A stretch of 64,000 nt of DNA from M3007 sp964621185 (GTDB lineage: Bacteria > Bacteroidota > Bacteroidia > Chitinophagales > Saprospiraceae). The notes below the pieces were generated by a model, which was given only the letters and a program-made list of their open reading frames with translations, ran no database searches and was not told where the DNA came from. The stretch is taken from positions 124,001-188,000 of the forward strand of contig CAZULM010000003.1 in assembly GCA_964621185.1 (NCBI GenBank). Reading direction: 5' to 3'. A program made the position numbers and the translations under genes. How positions within the stretch are numbered: the stretch's first letter is position 1; each line of letters starts with the position of its first letter. Below are positions 34,135 through 41,645 of this stretch, piece after piece.

Positions 34135-35304
34135 ATGCGCGGCGCACTGAAACTTTTTACCTGGTTTGGCATCCCTGTTTTCCTGCACTGGACATTCGGG
34201 CTGATCTTTGTGTACATCCTTTGGCATGCCCAAACCAACAGCCTTTCCGTTTACGAAACCTTGTGGCTTACCGGCCTGTTCATGGCGCTGTTCGTGTGCG
34301 TGCTGCTGCACGAATACGGCCATGCGCTTTCGGCCCGGCGCTACGGGGTGCAAACCCGCGACATCGTGCTGATGCCCATCGGGGGTGTCGCCCGCCTGGA
34401 GCGGATGCCTGAAAAGCCCATCCAGGAATTTATCGTCGCCATTGCCGGGCCGCTGGTCAACGTGGCCATTGCCATCCTGTTGATGGTATTGATCGGCCTC
34501 TTCGCCGACCCCCTGCACTTAGAAATGTTGCGCAGCGCCATCCTGGAAAGCAACAACGAAGAAGTGATCGAGGAGGCCAATGTGCAAATCCCGCAACTCT
34601 TGCAGTTTGCCGTCAACCTCACCGCCACGAACATTGCCTTAGTGCTGTTCAACATGATACCAGCCTTCCCGATGGACGGTGGCCGGGTGTTCCGTGCCCT
34701 GCTGTCCATGCGCACGGGCAGGCCGAAGGCTACGCGCATCGCGGCCACGGTGGGCCAGGTCATCGCGATTGGGCTGGTCGCTTACGGACTTTGGAACGAT
34801 GCCTTTATGCTCGCCATCTTGGGCATCTTCGTCATCTATGCTGCCCGCAGCGAGAACGACATGGTGCAGACCGAGGATTTTATGAGCCGCTACACCGCCA
34901 AAGACCTCGTGCGGCGGCAATATACCCGCTTGCGCAACAACGACTGGATGCTCTCTGCCATAGAGCTGTTGCGGCACGGGCTGGAGCGCCATTTCTTAGT
35001 GTTCGATTTTCAGGAAACGCTGGTGGGCGTGCTGGAAGAGGAAGACATCCTGAAAGCCATGCAAAAATCGAACGTGACCATCGAGATTGGCCAGTACATG
35101 CACCGCGCGGAAGTGGTACACCTGTCCGATTCCTTACTGAAGGTCAACCACCTGATACGCCACCAGGGCCACGGCATCGTCGGCGTGGTGGACGACAACG
35201 GGCTGGTCGGGGTGATCGATGAGATGGGCTTGGCGAATTTTGCGCGGTTTGAGGCGCAGCGGAAAGGGATGGTTAAGACGGTTGCATCAAACTCTAATGG
35301 ATAG
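34135..35304 (+). CDS. Site-2 protease family (M50) intramembrane metalloprotease with CBS-type domain
   Basis: A 389-residue membrane protein. The zinc motif HEYGH is at residues 59-63, and the third ligand lies in NMIPAFPMDGGRVFRAL, as in M50B peptidases (SpoIVFB/YwhC type). About six membrane segments fill residues 1-235. The C-terminal 140 residues contain two CBS-like repeats (ERHFLVFDFQETLVGVLEEE, HQGHGIVGVVDDNGLVGVID), which in related proteins bind adenine nucleotides. It probably cleaves a membrane-bound regulator or lipoprotein remnant; the substrate is unknown. It is cotranscribed with the methyltransferase-like lipoprotein gene upstream. Confidence 0.93.
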   Translation: MRGALKLFTWFGIPVFLHWTFGLIFVYILWHAQTNSLSVYETLWLTGLFMALFVCVLLHEYGHALSARRYGVQTRDIVLMPIGGVARLERMPEKPIQEFIVAIAGPLVNVAIAILLMVLIGLFADPLHLEMLRSAILESNNEEVIEEANVQIPQLLQFAVNLTATNIALVLFNMIPAFPMDGGRVFRALLSMRTGRPKATRIAATVGQVIAIGLVAYGLWNDAFMLAILGIFVIYAARSENDMVQTEDFMSRYTAKDLVRRQYTRLRNNDWMLSAIELLRHGLERHFLVFDFQETLVGVLEEEDILKAMQKSNVTIEIGQYMHRAEVVHLSDSLLKVNHLIRHQGHGIVGVVDDNGLVGVIDEMGLANFARFEAQRKGMVKTVASNSNG

Positions 35305-35793
35305 AGTGTTTCATTATATTAGACTCGAAGCTGCGCCAATTCGTCAATAAGCAAAACACTTTCGTTCGGGTTTAATGCTCATTTTGAAATGGCAAACATT
35401 TTTATCGCATGGAACCACGGAGGTAATCACCACAGGAGTTTCACAGAGTTTTTTCACCACAGAGTTGCGCAGAGTTCCACAGAGGGTTTACAGAGTTTTT
35501 TCACCACAGAGTTGCGCAGAGTTCCACAGAGTTTTCACAGAGTTTTTTCACCACAGAGTTGCGCAGAGTTCCACAGAGTTTTCACAGATTAAGAGCGGCT
35601 TCGCCGCATTTTTTAGTGGTGAAAAACCCTCTGTGGAACTCTGCGCAACTCTGTGGTAAAAAACCCTCTGTGGTAAAAAAAAACTCCGTGGTGAAAAAAC
35701 TCCGTGATCGGTACGAAAAAAATGTGTACCCTTTCAAAAAACCCTGAAAAGAAATGGCATAAAAAAAATGTTTCCTTTCAAAATGCTCATCGC
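35305..35793. other. Convergent intergenic region filled by the CTCTGTG element
   Basis: These 489 bases between two convergent stop codons hold no gene; the short reading frames in it are translations of the repeat. The CTCTGTG element and degenerate flanking units (to about 35700) occupy most of it. The ends at 35305-35400 and 35710-35793 are AT-rich with no recognised motif. Confidence 0.75.
35456..35657. repeat. Palindromic CTCTGTG element, copy 2 (three direct units plus one inverted)
   Basis: A 29-base unit (ACCACAGAGTTGCGCAGAGT, then TCCACAGAG) is repeated exactly at 35456-35484, 35503-35531 and 35550-35578, a period of 47 bases. Its perfect reverse complement is at 35629-35657. The centre holds GCGGC-TTC-GCCGC at 35595-35607 followed by ATTTT, as in copy 1 at 450-570. 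Decayed units extend to 35700. Confidence 0.92.
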
Positions 35794-36195
35794 TCAAAAA
35801 ACCGACTGACACAACTCCACCAACACCCCGTTGCTCGATTTCGGGTGCAGGAACGCCACCAGTTTGTTGTCGGCGCCGCGCCTGGGCTCCCGGTTGATGG
35901 GCACGAAGCCCTCCGCTTCCAGGCGTTCTATTTCGGCATAGATATCGGCAACTTCAAAGGCGATGTGGTGGATGCCCTCCCCGCGCTTTTCAATAAATTT
36001 GGCGATGGGGCTATCCGGGTCGCTGGCTTCTAACAGTTCTATTTTGCTTTCGCCGATGCGGAAAAAGGAGGTGGCCACTTTTTCGCTTTCTACGCTTTCA
36101 ACTTTGTAGTGCGCTTCGCCGAGCAGCTTGGCGAACAGTTCGTTGCTGTCGGCCATGTTTTTCACGGCGATGCCGATGTGGTCAATTTTTAACAT
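35794..36195 (-). CDS. mce: Methylmalonyl-CoA epimerase
   Basis: This 133-residue vicinal-oxygen-chelate protein interconverts (2R)- and (2S)-methylmalonyl-CoA in the propionyl-CoA/succinyl-CoA route. It starts KIDHIGIAVKNMADSNELFA with the first metal ligand H6. SKIELLEASDPDSPIAKFIEK, GEGIHHIAFEVADI and the C-terminal GVLVELCQ supply the remaining metal ligands (Q/E, H and E). Length and sequence are typical. Methylmalonyl-CoA mutase is not in the window. It starts two bases after the HU/SPOR gene stop, so they share a transcript. Confidence 0.95.
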   Translation of the reverse strand: MLKIDHIGIAVKNMADSNELFAKLLGEAHYKVESVESEKVATSFFRIGESKIELLEASDPDSPIAKFIEKRGEGIHHIAFEVADIYAEIERLEAEGFVPINREPRRGADNKLVAFLHPKSSNGVLVELCQSVF

Positions 36196-36197
36196 GG

Positions 36198-37232
36198 TTA
36201 TTTTTTCGTCACGACGATGTTTTTGACCCCGGTCAGTTGCTGGAGGGTTGCTTTCTTTTCCTCAATTTCCGACGCTTTGGTGTAATAGAACTGAATGCCC
36301 ACTTGATACCCCCCTCCCCTTTTTTGGAAATATACGTCGAAGCCCTCTTCCTGGAGCAAGTCGCGCAGCTTGTCGGCATTTTCTTTCACGCTGAGGGTGG
36401 CGACAACTAAGGTGCAGGGGCGGCCATTTTTCACTTGCTCGCGCACGGCATTGCGGCGTTCTTCGGCCAGTTCTTCGGCAGTTTTCTCCACAACAGGCGT
36501 TTTGGAGGGCGGAGTCTGGTTTTCCCTGACGTTGGTGTCGGGACTTGCCGGAAGCATTTCTTCGGTATTTTCAGGCTTGGCAGCAGCTTGTTGTTTTTTG
36601 TGCTGCCAGTACCACAGTGCCGCCGACAGGGATGCCAAAAAAAGCACGATGGCCAAGGCGGCCCCGACGGGCGATTTTTTTTTGCGCACCGGAGCGTAGG
36701 TCGATTCCGGCATCGGCGGCGGGCTGATGGGGCCTGGCGGCTCCGTGGGGCTTTGTGGGCTGCTGGTGCTTGGGATAGCCGTGGCGGGGTCGGCGCCTAC
36801 TTCCCGTGCCCTGGCGATGGGGGAAAACTGTAGGGGCGGCAGGCCATAAGACGCGGCGTTAAAGTTGGTGGCATCGGGCAGGAACTGAATTTTTTGCACA
36901 TAGTTTTTGTACAAACGGCCCACGCCGGGCAGGGTGACGATTTCGCGCTGGTTCAGCAGGCTCTGCATCTTTTCCACAAATTCCTCTACTACCCGCTGGG
37001 CATCTTCGGTGCTGATGCCGTGGGTGAGCGTGATGTCGCTGATGAGGATGCCGTCGTCGATCGTCAGGTTTTCGCTGAAGGAAAGCGTTTTGGAGGGCGA
37101 GCTGACTGTGCCGCCCACATAATCGGCAGTGGCCGGGGTACGGGTGGCCGTGAATCCGCCAAAACCCGGGATCACCAGGGCTTCGTGCAGGAAAAGCAAT
37201 TTTTCAATGTGCGCAGGGATGTCTATTTGCAT
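36198..37232 (-). CDS. HU-CCDC81-type and SPOR domain membrane protein
   Basis: A 344-residue single-pass protein. Residues 1 to about 140 carry two HU-like modules of the bacterial CCDC81 type (IEKLLFLHEALVIPGFGGFT, then REIVTLPGVGRLYKNYVQK). A proline-rich linker, a basic patch (RKKKSP) and one membrane helix (about 205-225) follow. After a charged stretch, residues about 270-344 form a SPOR domain (CTLVVATLSVKENADKLRDL, GGGYQVGIQFYYT), which binds denuded peptidoglycan at division sites. The HU part would be cytoplasmic and the SPOR part periplasmic, so it may link nucleoid or cytoplasmic structures to the septum; that is inference. ATG at 37232 chosen over one 12 codons upstream. Confidence 0.88.
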   Translation of the reverse strand: MQIDIPAHIEKLLFLHEALVIPGFGGFTATRTPATADYVGGTVSSPSKTLSFSENLTIDDGILISDITLTHGISTEDAQRVVEEFVEKMQSLLNQREIVTLPGVGRLYKNYVQKIQFLPDATNFNAASYGLPPLQFSPIARAREVGADPATAIPSTSSPQSPTEPPGPISPPPMPESTYAPVRKKKSPVGAALAIVLFLASLSAALWYWQHKKQQAAAKPENTEEMLPASPDTNVRENQTPPSKTPVVEKTAEELAEERRNAVREQVKNGRPCTLVVATLSVKENADKLRDLLQEEGFDVYFQKRGGGYQVGIQFYYTKASEIEEKKATLQQLTGVKNIVVTKK

Positions 37233-37490
37233 GATGCCAAGGGTAGATTGGAGAATCGGTAGATGCATGTTTTGGCAACCACAAGACAGGCTTTGGTAAT
37301 CGGATTAAAGACTAGGAAGAGATTGCAGGGGCGAAAGTACATTTTTCGCCGCTGTGCGACAATATTATGTACCATGAAACTGCAATCTGTATGCCATATT
37401 CGTGTTTTATTAAAATCGATCGGGGGTTTGGTGTGAAAAACACAATAAGCCATGTAAATTTGAGCCGATCAAACTTGCAGCGTACTTTTT

Positions 37491-38186
37491 ATGAGTGAAG
37501 TCGAAAGTTTCTTTAAATCGGCCTTTTCCGTCGATAACGTTATTTTCGGGTTCGATGGGGGAGATTTGAACATCTTGCTCATCCAACGCGGCGCTGCGCC
37601 GTACAAAGGCAAATGGGCCCTGCCCGGCGACCTGGTGTATCCCAACGAAGACCTCGACACCGCCGCACAGCGCGTTTTGGAACAGCTCACCGGGCTCCGC
37701 AATGTTTACCTCGAACAAGTGAAGACCTTCGGCTCCGTCAACCGCCACCCCCTGGGCCGGGTCATCACCATCGCCTATTTTTCCCTGATAAAAATCAGCA
37801 ACTACACCGTCAACCCCGCCTCCTTTGCCCAGTCGGCCCAATGGCACCGCCTTGCCGATGCCAAAGACCTGGCATTCGACCACGACGAAATACTGCAAAG
37901 CTGCCTGCGCCGCCTCAAACGGAAAGTGCGCACAGCCCCCCTCGGCTTCGAATTGCTGCCCCCCAAATTCACCCTCTCCGAATTGCAACAGCTTTACGAT
38001 TCGGTGTTAGACCTGCCCAAAAAGCTCGACAAGCGCAATTTCAGGAAAAAAATTCTCTCCATGGGATTCCTCGTGGAGTGCCCGGAAGTGCAGGAAGGCG
38101 TGGCCCACCGCCCCGCCAAACTCTACACCTTCGACCACGACAAGTACGAGGAGTTTTTGAACGAGGGGTATGTTTTTGATATTTAG
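37491..38186 (+). CDS. Nudix-domain transcriptional regulator (NrtR/AraR type)
   Basis: A 231-residue protein. Residues 1-145 are a Nudix fold (LNILLIQRGAAPYKGKWALP, GDLV), and residues 150-231 look like a winged helix (KFTLSELQQLYDSVL, KLDKRNFRKKILSMGFL). The Nudix box reads RVLEQLTGL where hydrolases need REUxEExGU, so the catalytic glutamates are lost; this is typical of NrtR-type regulators that bind a nucleotide or sugar ligand and DNA. A TTTG (37459-37462), 20-base gap and TACTTTTT (37483-37490) lie directly before the ATG, a near match to the Bacteroidota promoter that would give a leaderless mRNA. The target genes are unknown. Confidence 0.88.
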   Translation: MSEVESFFKSAFSVDNVIFGFDGGDLNILLIQRGAAPYKGKWALPGDLVYPNEDLDTAAQRVLEQLTGLRNVYLEQVKTFGSVNRHPLGRVITIAYFSLIKISNYTVNPASFAQSAQWHRLADAKDLAFDHDEILQSCLRRLKRKVRTAPLGFELLPPKFTLSELQQLYDSVLDLPKKLDKRNFRKKILSMGFLVECPEVQEGVAHRPAKLYTFDHDKYEEFLNEGYVFDI

Positions 38187-38195
38187 GGTTCTACC

Positions 38196-40454
38196 TCACT
38201 CGACAACAAGTTTCACCGTTTCCCGCGCATCCCCGCTCATAGCTTCGATGAAATAAATGCCCGATGGCCAGGTTTTCAGGTCGATGTAGCTGAGGCCGCT
38301 GTCGATGCTGGAACTGGCCATGAGTTGGCCCAGTCCGTTGTATGCGCGCCAGGTGCCGCTTTTTTCCGGCCATTCTATTTTTGCCCAGTCATTGGCCGGG
38401 TTGGGGCTGATTTTCAATGGGTTGTTCTTGGGGCTCGGCGCATTCGTGTTGGTGGTGCAATTGACCATCGTCGTTTTGAACATGCTGAGGCCGCCGCGGT
38501 AGTTGCCAATCACCATTTCCAAAATCCCATCGTTGTCCAGATCGATCAAGGCCGGGTGGCTGCGGTTGCCCACGTCGATGTTGCCCCATTTCAGGTCGGT
38601 GGCGAAAAAGGTGTCTTCTAAGTTTTCTGATATGAAATACGCTTCGAGGTGGCCGCCCTGGGCGCCCGTTACGAGGATGGGGCCGTCGGGGGTTTCAACG
38701 ATCACCGGCGCGCAATAGCCTGCAAAGTCAACGGGCGTTTTGGTGTCTATTTGGCCCACCTTGCCGATTTCAGGCACGGCAGAATAGACCGGGTTGGTTG
38801 CCGTGCCTTTGTTTTTGAAAAAATTGACGAACCCGCTCCGCTCGCCCACCACGAGGTCCATCAGGCCGTCTTTGTCGAGGTCATAAACAAAGGGCGTGGA
38901 CACCGAGCCCACCACGTCCATCAGCACCCACATCACATTGAAGTCGCGCGAGAGGTTCATGGCCTCCCCGGGGCCGGCGCTGTTGCGGTAGCAATACACG
39001 CCGCCGATATTGCTGCCCACGATCACATCCAGCGCCCCGTCGCTGTCGATATCGCCGAAGGTGGGCGAAAAATCGTAGTCGTTCGGGGCGAACTCCGACA
39101 TGCCGAGCCAATCGCTGTCGGTTAGCGTGAATTGCGGGCTGTCAGGCGTGCCCGTATTCAGGAATAGGTAGAGCCTTGAATTGGTAGCCACGCCAGGCGT
39201 GTAATACCCGTAATTGCCCACCACCAAGTCGTACAAGCCGTCGCCGTTCACATCGGCAAAAGCCGGGTGGGCTACCGTTCCGAGGTCGATCATGTCTTTG
39301 GTGAACAGGCTTTTTTCCTTCAATTGAAAATAATGGTTCGTTGAGGCCGTATTTTCATAGAACCACACGTTTTTCCGGTCTTCGCTGATGGTCGGGTTGT
39401 TGGGGCATACCACCATGTCGTTTTTCCCGTCGTTGTTCATGTCGAGGTAAAAAGTTGCGGGATACACGTTCAAATCGATGGGTGTATCATAAGAAGGAAA
39501 ATCGATTTGCTGGCTGGTCATCCAGGCTTTGGTGTTGTTGCCGCCGTTCTCTAAGTAGTTGATGCAGGAGAAGGATATGTCGCCCAGCAACACTTCCTTG
39601 TCGCCGTCGCCATCCTGGTCGAAGGTAGTGACCGTGGAGCCAGGGTGCAGGTTGTCCCGGTCGTCGGCGATGCCGCCAAAGCATGGGGCGCAGCAGTTGG
39701 GGTTGGGCGCCAGGTCGCAGTAGCACTGCTGGATGCCGCTTTCGTAAAAGCCGCCCCAGCACTGGGTGGTAAGCTTGAAGCGCATGTCGGCGAGGCTCAG
39801 GCCCATTTCCACCGATTGGTTGTCGAGCAGCCACACGTGCCCGCCCGCGGAAGCTTCAAACGTTACGATATCCAGGTCGCCATCGCCGTCGATATCGTCG
39901 ATGGCGGGGATATCGCCTTTGTTGATGGGCAGGTTGTTCCAAAAATTGCCGTCGGGGTAGTACACGTACAAGGGGTCGCAAAAAGTACAGCCCGGCTGCT
40001 GAAACAAGTAGGTGGTGAATTTCAGGGTATTGCCGTCGTAATAACCTTTGTACACCTGAATTTCCTGCCGGCCAGCGGCAATGGAGGAGGTGAAAATATC
40101 GGCTGCGCCGTCCTTGTCGAAATCGCGCATCATGACGTAATCCACCAGTTCGGGGAAAAAGCAGGCGTACTCCGGGGCGTAGGTGTAGTCCACGGCGTTG
40201 GGCGTGCCGTTGTTCAAAAATGTCTGTACGCTGTTGCCCGCCCGGTCGAACACCACCAGGTCCTGGATGCCGTCGCGGTTGAGGTCGGCGGCGGAGAACT
40301 GGGGGGCGTTCAAGCCCCCGGCGAAGGGATATTTCAGGTCGTAGCCGCTTACCTTCACGGGGTACACTAACTGCTCGAACATCTGGACTTGGGCGGTGAT
40401 GGTGCTGCTGAAAAAAACCGACAGGAGGGCTGCTGCCCAAAGGATGCGCTTCAT
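38196..40454 (-). CDS. Secreted FG-GAP/VCBS-repeat protein with T9SS type A sorting domain
   Basis: A 752-residue exported protein. The signal peptide is MKRILWAAALLSVFFSSTIT (cut near AQ). The body has at least seven FG-GAP/VCBS-type calcium-binding repeats with D-x-D-x-D-G cores (AADLNRDGIQDLVVFD, IDDIDGDGDLDIVTF, DLDKDGLMDLVVGE, LIDLDNDGILEMVIGN), which usually fold as a beta-propeller. The last 75 residues are a T9SS sorting domain (KISPNPANDWAKIEWPEKSG, then WPSGIYFIEA), so it should cross the outer membrane and be attached at the surface. It is cysteine-containing in the middle (GCTFCDP, CYCDLAPNPNCCAPC). Possible roles are adhesion or glycan binding. Confidence 0.93.
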   Translation of the reverse strand: MKRILWAAALLSVFFSSTITAQVQMFEQLVYPVKVSGYDLKYPFAGGLNAPQFSAADLNRDGIQDLVVFDRAGNSVQTFLNNGTPNAVDYTYAPEYACFFPELVDYVMMRDFDKDGAADIFTSSIAAGRQEIQVYKGYYDGNTLKFTTYLFQQPGCTFCDPLYVYYPDGNFWNNLPINKGDIPAIDDIDGDGDLDIVTFEASAGGHVWLLDNQSVEMGLSLADMRFKLTTQCWGGFYESGIQQCYCDLAPNPNCCAPCFGGIADDRDNLHPGSTVTTFDQDGDGDKEVLLGDISFSCINYLENGGNNTKAWMTSQQIDFPSYDTPIDLNVYPATFYLDMNNDGKNDMVVCPNNPTISEDRKNVWFYENTASTNHYFQLKEKSLFTKDMIDLGTVAHPAFADVNGDGLYDLVVGNYGYYTPGVATNSRLYLFLNTGTPDSPQFTLTDSDWLGMSEFAPNDYDFSPTFGDIDSDGALDVIVGSNIGGVYCYRNSAGPGEAMNLSRDFNVMWVLMDVVGSVSTPFVYDLDKDGLMDLVVGERSGFVNFFKNKGTATNPVYSAVPEIGKVGQIDTKTPVDFAGYCAPVIVETPDGPILVTGAQGGHLEAYFISENLEDTFFATDLKWGNIDVGNRSHPALIDLDNDGILEMVIGNYRGGLSMFKTTMVNCTTNTNAPSPKNNPLKISPNPANDWAKIEWPEKSGTWRAYNGLGQLMASSSIDSGLSYIDLKTWPSGIYFIEAMSGDARETVKLVVE

Positions 40455-40796
40455 GGTTGTTGTGTTTTTGTTGCGGAATGGGGGTAAAGCTACGGGGAAA
40501 TTTGGGGCGGGGGTGGGGAATTGGGGGCTGGGTCTGGTATTGGCGAAAAAATTATTGTAACGGTTCAAATTTACGGTAACAGACCATTTAGGCATGGTGG
40601 GGCCTTTTGGAATTTAGCATCCCTTGAACAGCCTTACCACTTCGCGGCCATTGAATTTACCGCTGGAGAAACCCCCAAAAACTGTTACACTTTTCCAAAC
40701 CTTCCACCCCTACCTTCGTGGCATCGGTACTATTCCCCAAGCACCCCGTGTTTTGGGAAAATCCGCTTTATGCTCACTAACGCAACCTTTCCTGCT
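40455..40796. other. Divergent intergenic region
   Basis: A 342-base gap between two divergent starts. A frame runs through most of it in phase with the downstream small protein but lacks any domain. A near-match to the -7 element (TACCTTCG, about 40711) is the only signal seen. Confidence 0.45.
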
Positions 40797-41357
40797 ATGT
40801 CAAAAAAATACCTGTTAATCGTTATCCCGCTGTTAGCTGCCATTTATGTGGCGAAACACTTCTACGCTAAAAATAAGCTACAAGCCTATTTTGGCACCAC
40901 CACTGCCCTGAAAAATGGCGTTTCCTGGAGCGCAAGGTGCAGCGCCAAAGCAAGTTACCCTAACAAACAAAGGGTCGCTATTTCAATAAATAGGTTCGAC
41001 AATGAACAGAGTTCGCACGAGAACCTATCTTTTTACAACATACCGCTCAATGTTGGTAAGCACCCTCTTTCAGGAATGGCCAGCGATTCCTTGCCGGGCG
41101 CTTTTTTTGGAGCCAATGTCAAATTTGATCTGATCGATTTTTACAAACTCGCCCAAAATGACTCAAGCAGCTACCTGGAAATAACAGGCTACGACGCTGA
41201 AAAGTCGGAAATAAAAGGGCGGTTCAGCTTGACCTTATGGCACCCCACGAACACACCATTGAGCGCGGGCGCGCCCGACAGCCTTGTTATTTCCGAAGGC
41301 GTTTTTAAAGGGCGCCTTGAAGCCTGGCCTCACCGCGTAGGGCAAAACGGTGAATGA
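40797..41357 (+). CDS. Hypothetical membrane-anchored or exported protein
   Basis: A 186-residue protein with an N-terminal hydrophobic segment (KYLLIVIPLLAAIYVAKHFY) that could be a signal anchor. The rest looks like a small beta-sandwich (QRVAISINRFDNEQ, LSFYNIPLNVGKHPLSG, SSYLEITGYDAEKSEIKGRF), a layout I recall from unnamed Bacteroidota lipoproteins, but I do not recognise a specific family. An ATG nine codons upstream (40770) is an alternative start. It stands alone between two T9SS cargo genes. Confidence 0.65.
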   Translation: MSKKYLLIVIPLLAAIYVAKHFYAKNKLQAYFGTTTALKNGVSWSARCSAKASYPNKQRVAISINRFDNEQSSHENLSFYNIPLNVGKHPLSGMASDSLPGAFFGANVKFDLIDFYKLAQNDSSSYLEITGYDAEKSEIKGRFSLTLWHPTNTPLSAGAPDSLVISEGVFKGRLEAWPHRVGQNGE

Positions 41358-41460
41358 TTCCAATGGTTGGCCTAAGTCGGGCAATACCAGGGCGCTCGCA
41401 TTTTGATTAGGGTTGCGAATCCACGCAACCCCCTCTCCGGCGGCTATCGTTTCCTATTTT

Positions 41461-41514
41461 GTTTCTCACGACATCCCCGTGGACAAAGGAGCCCGCAGGG
41501 ATGTTGTGAGAAAC
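41461..41514. repeat. Inverted repeat with 17-bp arms
   Basis: GTTTCTCACGACATCCC (41461-41477) and GGGATGTTGTGAGAAAC (41498-41514) pair with one G-T mismatch around a 20-nt loop. A further half-unit GGTGAGAAAC follows at about 41527. It lies 130 bases before the laminin-B gene and lacks a T-tract. Confidence 0.8.
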
Positions 41515-41645
41515 CCCCGCTCTCGTGGTGAGAAACAAACATCCGTCGTGATGCCCCCCTTCCCATTGTCCAATCATGTCAAAATCCGATTTTCCACAAC
41601 AAACGCCACATATTACCGCGTACCTTGCCTTATATTCCTGAGCTT

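Noticed and set aside
35456..35578. Three exact 29-base repeats at 47-base period considered as a mini-CRISPR
   Set aside because: The 18-base spacers are nearly identical to each other and resemble the repeat itself; an inverted fourth copy and the shared hairpin core show a palindromic element instead.
35375..35747. Open frames encoding repeats such as FFTTELRRVPQS
   Set aside because: They are translations of the CTCTGTG palindromic element; the same residues arise in three frames and near 396-717, so they reflect the repeat, not a gene.
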